The position numbers were made by a program, and so were the translations under genes. The notes under the pieces are model-generated. The model searched no databases and had not been told where the DNA came from. It saw nothing but the letters and a program-made list of their open reading frames with translations. Below, piece after piece: positions 15,814-23,725 of a stretch of DNA of 64,000 bases. This DNA comes from Knoellia remsis (GTDB taxonomy: Bacteria; Actinomycetota; Actinomycetes; Actinomycetales; Dermatophilaceae), in the NCBI RefSeq assembly GCF_003002895.1, contig NZ_PVTI01000017.1:1-64000 (forward strand). The letters run 5' to 3'. Numbering within the stretch: the first letter of the stretch is position 1; each line of letters starts with the position of its first letter.

Positions 15814-17046
15814 TCAGGCCGTCGTGCCCGGCTCAAGGCGCGTGCCGGGCTCGATGACGACGTCGCGTCCGATCCGGCTGTCCTTGCCGACGAGGACGAG
15901 CCGGTCGTCGCCGATGCGGTTGCCCGGCGGGGTCGCCCCGATGCGGGCGCCGCGGCCGATCGTCGACCCCGAGTCGACGACCGCGGCACGCACCTGTGCC
16001 CCCGCCTCGATGTCCACCTGCGCGAAGATCACCGAGTCCTCGACGACCGCGCCCTTGGCGATGCGGACCCCGGGCCCGATGACGCTGCGGACGACGGTGC
16101 CGGAGATGTCGGCACCGGCCGTGACGACGGAGTTGTCGACCGTGGCGTCCTTGCGAACCATGGCGCACGGCAGCTCGGGCCAGCGCGTGAGGATCGGCCA
16201 CTCGGGGTCGTCGAAGACGTCGACCCGACCGGCGAGCAGGTCGCGGTGGGCGGCAACGTACTCACTCGGGGTCCCGAGGTCGCGCCAGTAGCCGGGGAGG
16301 GCGAAGGCGTGGACCTTGCCCTTGTCGACGAGCCGGGGCACGAGGTGCTCGCCGAAGTCGCCCACGCCGGAGTCCTCCTCGTCGGCCTCGTTGACCCGCT
16401 CCTGGCGGATGTCCTCGAGGGTCTTCGCGAGGACCTTGGGGTCGTAGGCGAAGATCTCCGACGCGATCGTCGTCGTCTTCGGCTTGTCCGGCTTGTACTC
16501 GAAGCCGGTGACGCGACCGTCGCGTGCGACCTCCACGACGCCCTTGGCCGACGCCTGCTGCTTGGTCACCTCGGTCGTGACGATGGTGCAGGACGAGCCG
16601 CGCTCGAGGTGCTGCTCGACGACGTCACGCAGATCGACGGTGCACACCGAGTCGGCGCTGAGGACGAGCAGCACGTCGGGGTCGAACGCCATGATGTCGT
16701 CGAGGCTGCGGTAGAGGTCGTCACCGTTGCCGGCGCTGAACCCGGACTGCGACGCGGCACCCGCACCCTCCTGCGGCGGCAACCACTCGAGGCCGCCGCG
16801 AGTGCGGTCGAGGTCCCACGGGCGGCCGCTCGCGACGTGCTTGTGCAGGCTCGTCGCCTGGTACTGCACCGACAGCCACACATCCTTGACGCCACTGTTC
16901 GCGAGCGACGACAGGGCGAAGTCCACGAGCTGGTACTGACCGGCATACGGCAAGGCGGGCTTGGCCCGCTCACGGGTGAGCACGTCCATGCGGGATCCCT
17001 GTCCCCCGGCCTGGACGATGGCAAGAACCTTGGGTCGTCGAGACAT
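15814..17046 (-). CDS. glgC: Glucose-1-phosphate adenylyltransferase-like protein
   Basis: This 410-residue nucleotidyltransferase fits ADP-glucose pyrophosphorylase, which makes ADP-glucose for glycogen. The N-terminus has the catalytic loop AGGQGSRMDVLT..RAKPALPYAG. The middle contains DVLLVLSADSV and PGYWRDLGTPSEYVAAHRDL. The C-terminal ~100 residues are left-handed beta-helix hexapeptide repeats (IGPGVRIAKGAVVEDSVIF). An ATG with CACAGT seven bases upstream sets the start; the frame is open far upstream but that extension is not homologous. A branching-enzyme-like gene lies at 42.9-44.7 kb. Other NDP-sugar specificities cannot be excluded. Confidence 0.82.
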   Translation of the reverse strand: MSRRPKVLAIVQAGGQGSRMDVLTRERAKPALPYAGQYQLVDFALSSLANSGVKDVWLSVQYQATSLHKHVASGRPWDLDRTRGGLEWLPPQEGAGAASQSGFSAGNGDDLYRSLDDIMAFDPDVLLVLSADSVCTVDLRDVVEQHLERGSSCTIVTTEVTKQQASAKGVVEVARDGRVTGFEYKPDKPKTTTIASEIFAYDPKVLAKTLEDIRQERVNEADEEDSGVGDFGEHLVPRLVDKGKVHAFALPGYWRDLGTPSEYVAAHRDLLAGRVDVFDDPEWPILTRWPELPCAMVRKDATVDNSVVTAGADISGTVVRSVIGPGVRIAKGAVVEDSVIFAQVDIEAGAQVRAAVVDSGSTIGRGARIGATPPGNRIGDDRLVLVGKDSRIGRDVVIEPGTRLEPGTTA

Positions 17047-17100
17047 GTCCACGACTGTGCCGTATGCCGCACGCGTGCGCGAGTGCCTGAACGGGTCACC

Positions 17101-17106
17101 TAGGTT
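17101..17106 (+). promoter_or_regulatory. -10 box for a leaderless transcript
   Basis: TAGGTT (TANNNT) ends six bases before ATG 17113, and no ribosome-binding sequence is present. This predicts transcription starting at or next to the A of the ATG. Confidence 0.5.
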
Positions 17107-17112
17107 GGGACC

Positions 17113-18405
17113 ATGACTGACTCTCGCGAGTTCGACCTTGTCCTCGTCGGCGCGACCGGGTTCGTCGGCCGCCTCACGGCCCAGCACCTCGCGGAGCACG
17201 CGCCGTCGTCGGTGCGCATTGCCCTCGCCGGGCGTTCCGAGGCGCGGTTGGCCGCGGTGCGGGACTCGTTGCCGGGTGCGGCTCGCGACTGGCCACTCGT
17301 CGTCGTGGACACGACAGACCCTGCTGCGGTGGCGTCGCTCGCCGAGCGGACTCGCGTGGTCGTCACCACCGTGGGTCCGTATGCACGGCTCGGTATGCCG
17401 CTCGCATCCGCGTGCGCGGCCGCGGGCACGCACTATGCGGACCTCACCGGCGAGGTGCTGTTCGTGAGGGACAGCATCGACACCAACGACACCGTGGCGC
17501 AGGAGTCGGGGGCGAAGATCGTGCACGCGTGCGGGTTCGACTCGATCCCGTCTGACCTCGGTGTGTGGCTGACGGCGCAACAGGCGGCCGCGGACGGGGA
17601 GGGCACGCTCGGGGAGACGCTGCTGCACGTGCGCACGCTGCGGGGCGGGGTCAGCGGCGGGACGATCGACTCGATGCGGGTGCAGGCGATCGAGACGGCC
17701 GGGTCGCGCGAGCGTCGTCGGGCGGTGCTCGACCCGCATGGTCTGTCGCCGGATCGCGCGGCGGAACCGCCGTCGCGCAACCGGGCGGTGCGTGCCGCGT
17801 CGTCAGGTGGCGGCGTGGCGGGTTCGGTCGCGGGGGTGCTCGACAAGGCGAAGGCGATCTCCGGGGTGCGCTTCGACGAGGTGACGAAGCGGTGGGTGGC
17901 GCCGTTCTTCATGGCGTCGTTCAACACGCGGATCGTCCGTCGCAGCAACGCGTTGACGGGGTGGTCCTATGGCCGCGAGTTCCGCTATGACGAGGTCATG
18001 GACACCGGCCGCGGACCGCTCGGCGCGGTCAAGGCGGGCGCGACGGCGGGGGTGCTCGGCGGGCTCTTCGCTGGCATGTCGACGGGGCCGGGGCGTGCGG
18101 TGCTCGACCGGGTGCTGCCCAAGCCCGGCGAGGGTCCCTCGGAGAAGACGATGGACTCGGGGAAGTTCGTCATGCAGGTCGAGACGACCACGACGACGGG
18201 CGCGCGCTACCGCACGACGGTCGGGGCGCCATACGACCCCGGCTACACCGGCACGGCCATCATGCTCGGACAGGCCGGGCTCGCCCTCGCGCAGGACGAC
18301 CTCGGGCCGCGCGGTGGAGTGCTCACGCCGGCCGTCGCGCTCGACGGAGCGCTCGTGGAGCGGCTGCGCGGGTTCGACTTCGAGTTCGAGGTGGAGCGCC
18401 GGTGA
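17113..18405 (+). CDS. Saccharopine dehydrogenase-like oxidoreductase (trans-acting enoyl reductase type)
   Basis: This 430-residue protein has an N-terminal NADP-binding Rossmann fold (LVLVGATGFVGRLTAQHL), then VTTVGPYARLG and CGFDSIPSDLG. These are characteristic of the saccharopine-dehydrogenase-like family that includes the mycobacterial trans-acting enoyl reductase. A hydrophobic membrane-associated stretch lies near residues 310-330 (AGATAGVLGGLFAGMS). Members reduce C-C double bonds of lipid or polyketide intermediates, or have unknown roles; the substrate cannot be read from the sequence. It overlaps the next gene by four bases (GTGA), so the two form an operon. Confidence 0.82.
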   Translation: MTDSREFDLVLVGATGFVGRLTAQHLAEHAPSSVRIALAGRSEARLAAVRDSLPGAARDWPLVVVDTTDPAAVASLAERTRVVVTTVGPYARLGMPLASACAAAGTHYADLTGEVLFVRDSIDTNDTVAQESGAKIVHACGFDSIPSDLGVWLTAQQAAADGEGTLGETLLHVRTLRGGVSGGTIDSMRVQAIETAGSRERRRAVLDPHGLSPDRAAEPPSRNRAVRAASSGGGVAGSVAGVLDKAKAISGVRFDEVTKRWVAPFFMASFNTRIVRRSNALTGWSYGREFRYDEVMDTGRGPLGAVKAGATAGVLGGLFAGMSTGPGRAVLDRVLPKPGEGPSEKTMDSGKFVMQVETTTTTGARYRTTVGAPYDPGYTGTAIMLGQAGLALAQDDLGPRGGVLTPAVALDGALVERLRGFDFEFEVERR

Positions 18406-18908
18406 GCGATGGCGGCTTCGTCATCCGCGAGATGACCGAGGAGGACTGGGTGCTGTTCCACCCGACGTTCGAGGAGGTCGTCGCCGAGGGTGAGACGTAT
18501 GCCTATCCCGAGGACCTGCCGCGCGACGCCGCCCGTGAGCTGTGGGTCGAGTCGCCGCCCGGGGTGACGGTCGCGGCCGTCGACGAGGGGACTGGTGAGG
18601 TTCTCGGGTCGGCCAAGACCGGGCCGAACCGTCCTGGTCGGGGCTCGCACGTCGCGACGGCGTCGTTCATGGTGTCGCCGGCGGCGCGCGGCCGTGGGGT
18701 CGGGCGCGCGCTCGGCGAGTGGGTCGTGGCGTGGGCTGCTGAGCAGGGGTATGCCGCGATGCAGTTCAACGCGGTCGTCGAGACGAACGAGCCGGCAGTG
18801 TCGTTGTGGCGCTCGCTCGGGTTCGAGGTCATCGGGACGGTGCCGGAGGCGTTCGACAGCCGCAGCCACGGCCGCGTCGGCCTCCACGTCATGCACCGCT
18901 CCCTCTGA
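18402..18908 (+). CDS. GNAT-family N-acetyltransferase
   Basis: This 168-residue acetyltransferase has the acetyl-CoA loop SPAARGRGVGRALGEWVVAWA (R/QxxGxG/A type), followed by the conserved NEPAVSLWRSLGFEVIGTVP near the C-terminus. It resembles the RimI/PhnO-like group that acetylates small molecules or protein N-termini; the substrate is unknown. GTG 18402 overlaps the upstream stop, which indicates translational coupling. Confidence 0.85.
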   Translation: MSDGGFVIREMTEEDWVLFHPTFEEVVAEGETYAYPEDLPRDAARELWVESPPGVTVAAVDEGTGEVLGSAKTGPNRPGRGSHVATASFMVSPAARGRGVGRALGEWVVAWAAEQGYAAMQFNAVVETNEPAVSLWRSLGFEVIGTVPEAFDSRSHGRVGLHVMHRSL

Positions 18909-18923
18909 CCCGTCCCCCCGACT

Positions 18924-18977
18924 TATTGCGCACAGTTCGCATGCGAGCGCCAGCGAGCCTGCGAGCTGTGCGCAATA
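18924..18977. repeat. Intergenic palindrome, family B (possible bidirectional terminator)
   Basis: TATTGCGCACAGTTCGCA at 18924-18941 pairs with 18960-18977 (17 of 18 matches) around an 18-base loop. It lies between two convergent genes, which suits a bidirectional terminator, although no T-tract follows. The same sequence core recurs at 39751-39802. Confidence 0.7.
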
Positions 18978-18998
18978 CGTCGCAAGAACGGGCCGGGG

Positions 18999-19754
18999 TC
19001 AGGTGAGCTTGCGGACGACGCCGAGGGGTAGGTGACGCATCGCGGTGCCGAGGGGCTTCCATGGCCAGGCCGGGACGCGGGCCGAGTCGACGCCCTTCTC
19101 GATCGCCTCGACGATGCCGCGAACTCCCTCTTCGGTGCCGACCATGAACCTCGTCTGCTGGGCGACCTTCTCGTTCATCTCCGAGCGGATGTAGCCGGGA
19201 TAGATCGTCGTCACGGTGATGTCGAGGTCGGGCTTGCCGAGCATCTCCGACCGGATCCCCTCGGCGAGCGCCGCGACCCCGGCCTTCGTCGCGGCATACG
19301 TCGTCATCGTCTTGGGCATGCCGCGCATCGCGGACATCGACGAGATGACGACGAGGTGACCGCGCTTCGCCTCACGGAACAGCTCCATCGCGGCCTCGCA
19401 CTGCGCGAGCGCGCCGACGAAGTTCGTCATCGCCGTCTCGCGGTTCGCGTCGTAGCGGCCGGTGCCGATGGGCGCACCCTTGCCCAGGCCGGCGTTGACG
19501 ACGACCCGGTCGAGCCCACCCAGCTCGTCCGCCAGCGAGCGGAACACCCGGAACACCGCGTCATCGTCGGTGACGTCGAGTGCCGCGATCGCGACGCGCC
19601 GATCCGGCTGTGCCGCAAGGATCTCGGCGCGCAGCTCCTCGAGTCGTTCGGTGCGCCGGGCGCACAGCGCGAGGTCGTTGCCGGCGGCGGCGAGCTGGCG
19701 GGCGAGCTCGGCGCCGATGCCGGAGCTGGCCCCGGTGATGAGGGTGGTGGTCAT
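18999..19754 (-). CDS. Short-chain dehydrogenase/reductase (last gene of catabolic operon)
   Basis: This 251-residue SDR has the cofactor motif TGASSGIGAELARQL, the NAG motif (VVNAGLGKG) and the catalytic Tyr and Lys in YAATKAGVAAL, with the catalytic Ser in VISSMSAM. An Arg-rich segment after the second strand (LCARRTERLEEL) suggests NADP(H). It lies 14 bases after the phosphatase gene, with GGAG upstream of ATG 19754, at the end of the five-gene operon that begins with acyl-CoA dehydrogenase. Oxidation of a hydroxy intermediate of that pathway is plausible. Confidence 0.85.
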   Translation of the reverse strand: MTTTLITGASSGIGAELARQLAAAGNDLALCARRTERLEELRAEILAAQPDRRVAIAALDVTDDDAVFRVFRSLADELGGLDRVVVNAGLGKGAPIGTGRYDANRETAMTNFVGALAQCEAAMELFREAKRGHLVVISSMSAMRGMPKTMTTYAATKAGVAALAEGIRSEMLGKPDLDITVTTIYPGYIRSEMNEKVAQQTRFMVGTEEGVRGIVEAIEKGVDSARVPAWPWKPLGTAMRHLPLGVVRKLT

Positions 19755-19768
19755 GTCGGCAGTGCTCC

Positions 19769-20476
19769 TCAGCGGGTCGTGAGCAGGTCGGGGACCCGCT
19801 CGAGATGGGTCGTGTCGTTGAAGGTCCGCAGCACCGGGCGGCGGGCGGCCCCGCCGTCCCCGGCGCCGACGGACACGGTCGTGAGTGAGGCGTTCGCGAG
19901 CACCCGCTGCAGCGCGGTCCACGTCGGCGCGCCACCGTCGAGCAGCGACGCGGCCACCCAGGAGATCGCCCCCGCGGAACTGACGACGACCGCCGTCTCC
20001 CCCGGCCCCAGCTCGTCGGCCACCTCGCCCAGCCCGCCGAGGACCCGCTCACCGAACGCCGCGAACGGCTCCCCGTAGTCGGCGTCGTTCTCACCCGCCA
20101 CCCAGCGCTGCGTCGCCACGGCATACATCTCGTCGAAGGCCGCGCGCGGCCGCAGCGTGCGTGCCATGTCCGCCTTGAGCAGGGTCATCGAGCGGTATGC
20201 CGGTTTGTATGCCGTGAGGATGCTCGCGTGGTCGTACTCGTCCCAGCCGGGTCGGGTCTGCGGCGTCAGGTCCCAGCCGGCGGCCTCGACGAGCCCGGTC
20301 GCGGTGTCGCGCTGGCGCTCCATCGTGCCGGAGACGACGAGCGTCGGCGCGAGGTCGCGTGTAGCGAGCTCGGCACCGACGATGCGCGCCTGTTCGCGCC
20401 CGAGGTCGGAGAGCTTGTCGTAGGCGCGCTTGCCCCAGGACGCCTGGCCGTGCCGGACGAGGACGATCCGGCTCAT
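19769..20476 (-). CDS. Histidine phosphatase family protein
   Basis: This 235-residue phosphatase has the phosphohistidine motif LVRHGQASWG at the N-terminus and the second catalytic His region replaced by VVVSSAGAISW, where many members have a His; loss of that His would alter activity. The start overlaps the kinase stop by four bases (ATGA at 20473). A longer frame up to 20539 exists but is not conserved-looking. Sitting directly after a phosphotransferase in a coupled operon, it might remove phosphate from a pathway intermediate. That is inference. Confidence 0.8.
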   Translation of the reverse strand: MSRIVLVRHGQASWGKRAYDKLSDLGREQARIVGAELATRDLAPTLVVSGTMERQRDTATGLVEAAGWDLTPQTRPGWDEYDHASILTAYKPAYRSMTLLKADMARTLRPRAAFDEMYAVATQRWVAGENDADYGEPFAAFGERVLGGLGEVADELGPGETAVVVSSAGAISWVAASLLDGGAPTWTALQRVLANASLTTVSVGAGDGGAARRPVLRTFNDTTHLERVPDLLTTR

Positions 20477-21582
20477 CTCCCGCCCTTCGCGCGCGATCCA
20501 GCACGCCGCTCCTGCCAGCGGTACCTCGCGATGAGCCACCGGCAGCGCAGGTCGAGGTAGCGGACGAGCCAGCGCATCTGCTTGGCCTTGGGGTTGTGCG
20601 TCTCACCGCGGTAGGAGCGCAGGTAGATCTGCTGCGCGATCACGGCGAGCCGGAAGAGCCCGAAGACCTCGTAGAACGCCCACCGCCGCGCGTCCATCTC
20701 GATGCCCATCGCGGCGCAGTAGTAACGGACCGCCTCGACCCGGCCGAGCATCCCCCGCTCGTGGGTCGGTTGCAGCCGAAGCCGCTTGGCGACGGGGTCG
20801 CTGTCGGCCTCGATCCAGTAGGCCATCGCGCCACCGAGGTCCATGAGCGGGTCTCCCACCGTCGCCATCTCCCAGTCGAGGATGCCGACGACGCGCGTCG
20901 GGTCAGCGGGGTCGAGGACGAGGTTGTCGAAACGGAAGTCGTTGTGGATGAGGACCTGCGCGACGTCGTCGGGCTGGTGCTCGGCGAGCCAGGCCATCGT
21001 CGAATCGAAGGACCCGACGTCAGGCGTGCGCGCCTTGCGCAGCCGCGCCGACCAGCCCGACACCTGCCGCTCGACGTAGCCGGGTCCGCGGCTGAGGTGC
21101 CCGAGCCCAGCCGCCTCGACGTCCACGCTGTGCAGCGCCACGAGCGTGTCAAGAGCGTTGCGGCACAATAGGTTCACGTCCTCCGACGTCATGCCCAGGG
21201 AATCCGGGATGTCCCGCCGCAGGATCGTGCCGTCGATGCGCTCCATGACATAGAACTCCGAGCCGATGACCGACTCGTCCCCGCAGTACGCGACGATTCG
21301 CGGCACCGTGTCGAGCACCCGACCGAGACTCGCCTGGATGTCGCTCTCCCGGCGCATGTCGTGCGCCCCCTTGGCCTTGGTCCCCGAAGGCGGGCGCCGG
21401 AGAATGAGGTCGCGGCCGGCATACCGAAGCAGGTAGGTGAGGTTCGACGCACCCCCGGTGAACTGCCGCACCTCCGGAACCCCGTCGAGACCCGGCTCAC
21501 CAGAAGCGTTGTCCCGCAACCATTGTGCGAGCGCCTCGACGTCGAAGGCGTCCTCGTCGCGGACCGGTGACCCGTCGCTCAC
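20473..21582 (-). CDS. APH-fold phosphotransferase (ACAD10/11 and LvaA-like kinase)
   Basis: This 369-residue aminoglycoside-phosphotransferase-fold kinase has the catalytic loop HNDFRFDNLV and the metal-binding ILDWEMATVGDPLMDLG, plus the N-terminal FTGGASNLTYLL nucleotide segment. This subgroup is found beside or fused to acyl-CoA dehydrogenases: the kinase half of human ACAD10/ACAD11, and LvaA of Pseudomonas levulinate catabolism. There it phosphorylates the 4-hydroxyl of 4-hydroxyacyl-CoA. The gene order here (dehydrogenase, SDR, kinase; four-base overlaps) supports the same chemistry. It is unlikely to be an antibiotic-resistance kinase. Confidence 0.82.
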   Translation of the reverse strand: MSDGSPVRDEDAFDVEALAQWLRDNASGEPGLDGVPEVRQFTGGASNLTYLLRYAGRDLILRRPPSGTKAKGAHDMRRESDIQASLGRVLDTVPRIVAYCGDESVIGSEFYVMERIDGTILRRDIPDSLGMTSEDVNLLCRNALDTLVALHSVDVEAAGLGHLSRGPGYVERQVSGWSARLRKARTPDVGSFDSTMAWLAEHQPDDVAQVLIHNDFRFDNLVLDPADPTRVVGILDWEMATVGDPLMDLGGAMAYWIEADSDPVAKRLRLQPTHERGMLGRVEAVRYYCAAMGIEMDARRWAFYEVFGLFRLAVIAQQIYLRSYRGETHNPKAKQMRWLVRYLDLRCRWLIARYRWQERRAGSRAKGGR

Positions 21583-22367
21583 GTGCGCGCCTTCCGCGCG
21601 AGCCGCTTGCCGGCGTTCGTCGCGACGAGGTTGTATGCCGGCCGCGCGAGTCGCTTGGCCCAGTAGGCCTGGTGGCCGATCCGGTCAGTGAGGATGATCC
21701 GCTTGTGCCGGTCGATGCCCTTGAGGACGATCTCGGCGACCTCGTCGGCGGTCATCGACGCCTTGGTGATGAGCTTGACCGCGGTCTCCTCCATCGCCGT
21801 GTCCTTGCCCTGCAGGGACTGGTGCAGGTTGGTCTTGAAGAAGGCGGGACAGACGGCGGAGACATGGATGTTCCACGGCGCGAGCTCGAAGCCGAGGGTC
21901 TCGGACAGGGCGACTACCCCGGCCTTGGCCGCGTTGTAGGACGACATGCCGGGGCCGTGGATGAGACCCGCGAGCGAGGCGGTGTTGACGATGTGGCCCG
22001 AACGCTGCTCCTTGAGCAGGGGGGTGAACGTCTGGCAGCCGCGCACGACCCCGAGGAGGTTGACGTCGAGGACCCGCTCCCAGTCGGCGATGGACTCGAC
22101 GTCGATGCGTCCGCCCGTCGCTACGCCGGCGTTGTTGACGAGGACGTCGAGGCCGCCCCACGTGTCGCGGACGTGGGCGAGGGCGGCGTCCCAGTCCTGC
22201 TGGCTGCGCACGTCGAGCCGCACGTAGTCGACGCCGGCCGGCACCGAGTCGGGACGCGTGTCGGCGAGGTCGGCGACGAGCACGGAGTCGCCGCGTGCGA
22301 GGAACGCGTTCGCGAGCGCGAGGCCGAGGCCGGACGCTCCGCCGGTGACGAGGACACGACGGCTCAT
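21579..22367 (-). CDS. Short-chain dehydrogenase/reductase (LvaD-like context)
   Basis: This 262-residue SDR has TGGASGLGLALANAF for the cofactor, NNAGVATGG, the catalytic Ser in VNTASLAG and the YNAAKAGVVALSE Tyr/Lys pair. The C-terminus is basic and extended (KRLARKART). ATG 22367 overlaps the acyl-CoA dehydrogenase stop (ATGA), and its own stop overlaps the kinase start, so it is translated in a chain with both. A role in oxidising or reducing a hydroxyacyl/ketoacyl intermediate is inferred. Confidence 0.85.
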   Translation of the reverse strand: MSRRVLVTGGASGLGLALANAFLARGDSVLVADLADTRPDSVPAGVDYVRLDVRSQQDWDAALAHVRDTWGGLDVLVNNAGVATGGRIDVESIADWERVLDVNLLGVVRGCQTFTPLLKEQRSGHIVNTASLAGLIHGPGMSSYNAAKAGVVALSETLGFELAPWNIHVSAVCPAFFKTNLHQSLQGKDTAMEETAVKLITKASMTADEVAEIVLKGIDRHKRIILTDRIGHQAYWAKRLARPAYNLVATNAGKRLARKART

Positions 22368-23632
22368 GAGCGGCTCGCCTTCTCTGCGTAGGGGTGGAGG
22401 AGGATGCGGGCGACGACGCCGAGGTGGACCTCGTCCGGACCGTCGGCGAGGCGCAGCGACCGCGCGCCCGAGTAGGCCGCCGCGAGCGGGAAGTCCTCGG
22501 ACATCCCTGCCCCGCCGTGCAGCTGGATCGCCATGTCGATGACGTCGCACGCCATCTGCGGCACGACCGCCTTGATCTCGCTGACCTCGCTCAGCGCGCC
22601 GAGCGAGCCCTCGGTGTCGAGCTTCCACGCGGCGTGGTGGACGAGGAGGCGCGCCTGGTTGATGGCGATGCGGGCCTTGGCAAGCCGCTCGCGGTTGCCG
22701 CCGAGGTTCGCGATCGGCTTGCCGAAGGCGGTGCGCGTCGTCGACCGTTCGCAGGCGAGCTCGAGGGCCCGCTCGGCGAGGCCGATGAGCCGCATGCAGT
22801 GGTGGACGCGCCCGGGTCCGAGCCGTCCCTGCGCGATCTCGAAGGCGCGACCCGGCCCGGCGATGATGTTCGTGACCGGCAACCGCACGTCGGTGAGCGT
22901 CACCTCGCCGTGCCCGATGGGCTCGTCATAGTGGCCGAGCGCCGAGAGCATCCGCTCGATGCGCACGCCCGGGTGGTCGAGCGGCACGAGCACCATCGAA
23001 TGGCGGGAGTGCCGCGACGCCTCGGGGTCGGTGACGCCCATGAAGATGCCGACCTTGCAGTCCGGGTTCCCCACGCCGGTCGACCACCACTTGCGGCCGT
23101 TGAGCACGACCTCGTCGCCGTCGATCGTCGCGGTGGACTCCATGTTCGTCGCGTCGGAGGAGGCGACGCCCGGCTCGGTCATGAGGAACGCGCTGCGAAT
23201 CCGCCCGTCCAGCAACGGTTCCAGCCATTCGGCCTGCTGCTCCGGGGTGCCGTACTTGAGCAGGACCTCCATGTTGCCGGTGTCCGGTGCGTTGCAATTG
23301 AAGATCAACGGCGCGAGCGACGAGCGACCCATCTCCTCGGCGACCGGGGCGTAGTCGGCGTTCGACAGACCGGTGCCGCCATCGGTGCCGAAACGAGCGG
23401 CGTACGGACCCTCGTGCCCCGCGGGGAGGAAGAGGTTCCACAGCCCCTGCGCGCGCGCCTTGCCCTGCAGCTCGGCGACGAGTGGGTGCGCCGGCCACGG
23501 GTCCTCACCTCGGGCACGACGCTCGGCGACGTCGGTCGCGATGACCTGCTCGGCGGGTTCGATCTCGGTGTCGATGAACGCGCGGACGCGGGCGGCAAGG
23601 TCGCGGGATCGCTCGGACGGTGCGAAGTCCAT
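22364..23632 (-). CDS. Acyl-CoA dehydrogenase (ACAD10/11- and LvaC-like)
   Basis: This 422-residue flavoprotein has the usual three-domain ACAD order: N-terminal helices, the middle beta domain (FLMTEPGVASSDATN, which binds FAD) and the C-terminal helical domain with LHGGAGMSEDFPLA. The length, slightly over the usual ~385, and the neighbouring kinase match the ACAD11/LvaC subgroup. In that subgroup the enzyme eliminates phosphate from 4-phosphoacyl-CoA to shift a 4-hydroxyacid into beta-oxidation. It is the first gene of a five-gene coupled operon. Its ATG at 23632 is predicted to be leaderless, with TAGGTT six bases upstream and a palindrome next to it. Confidence 0.88.
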   Translation of the reverse strand: MDFAPSERSRDLAARVRAFIDTEIEPAEQVIATDVAERRARGEDPWPAHPLVAELQGKARAQGLWNLFLPAGHEGPYAARFGTDGGTGLSNADYAPVAEEMGRSSLAPLIFNCNAPDTGNMEVLLKYGTPEQQAEWLEPLLDGRIRSAFLMTEPGVASSDATNMESTATIDGDEVVLNGRKWWSTGVGNPDCKVGIFMGVTDPEASRHSRHSMVLVPLDHPGVRIERMLSALGHYDEPIGHGEVTLTDVRLPVTNIIAGPGRAFEIAQGRLGPGRVHHCMRLIGLAERALELACERSTTRTAFGKPIANLGGNRERLAKARIAINQARLLVHHAAWKLDTEGSLGALSEVSEIKAVVPQMACDVIDMAIQLHGGAGMSEDFPLAAAYSGARSLRLADGPDEVHLGVVARILLHPYAEKASRS

Positions 23633-23638
23633 ACCGAC

Positions 23639-23661
23639 AACCTATGGTAAGCGCCCGCTTA
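23639..23661 (-). promoter_or_regulatory. Leaderless -10 box and palindromic operator of the catabolic operon
   Basis: On the minus strand, TAGGTT (23639-23644) ends six bases before ATG 23632. Just upstream, at 23648-23661, is a perfect 14-base palindrome, TAAGCG-N2-CGCTTA, inside the expected -35/-10 spacer. The shape suits a TetR-type repressor. No regulator gene is adjacent. Confidence 0.6.
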
Positions 23662-23697
23662 GTGGCTAGTGCTCTCGGTCACCCTCCAGCGTGTGGA

Positions 23698-23719
23698 GGC
23701 GTTCAATTGGTGAGTTTTT
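23698..23719. repeat. Family C interspersed sequence, single copy
   Basis: GGCGTTCAATTGGTGAGTTT is nearly the reverse complement of the two direct copies at 37393-37462 (core TTCAATTGGGTGACTTTTTC). It lies between the operon promoter and the end of the enoyl-CoA hydratase gene. Confidence 0.45.
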
Positions 23720-23725
23720 CTCGTC

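Noticed and set aside
17047-17739. N-terminal extension of the GlgC-like frame
   Set aside because: The extension is antisense to the reductase gene at 17113 and has no similarity to nucleotidyltransferases. The catalytic loop begins directly after ATG 17046.
20473-21582. Aminoglycoside-resistance phosphotransferase
   Set aside because: The operon context and the HNDFRFDNLV/DPLMDLG motifs fit the acyl-CoA-dehydrogenase-linked kinase subgroup, not antibiotic kinases.
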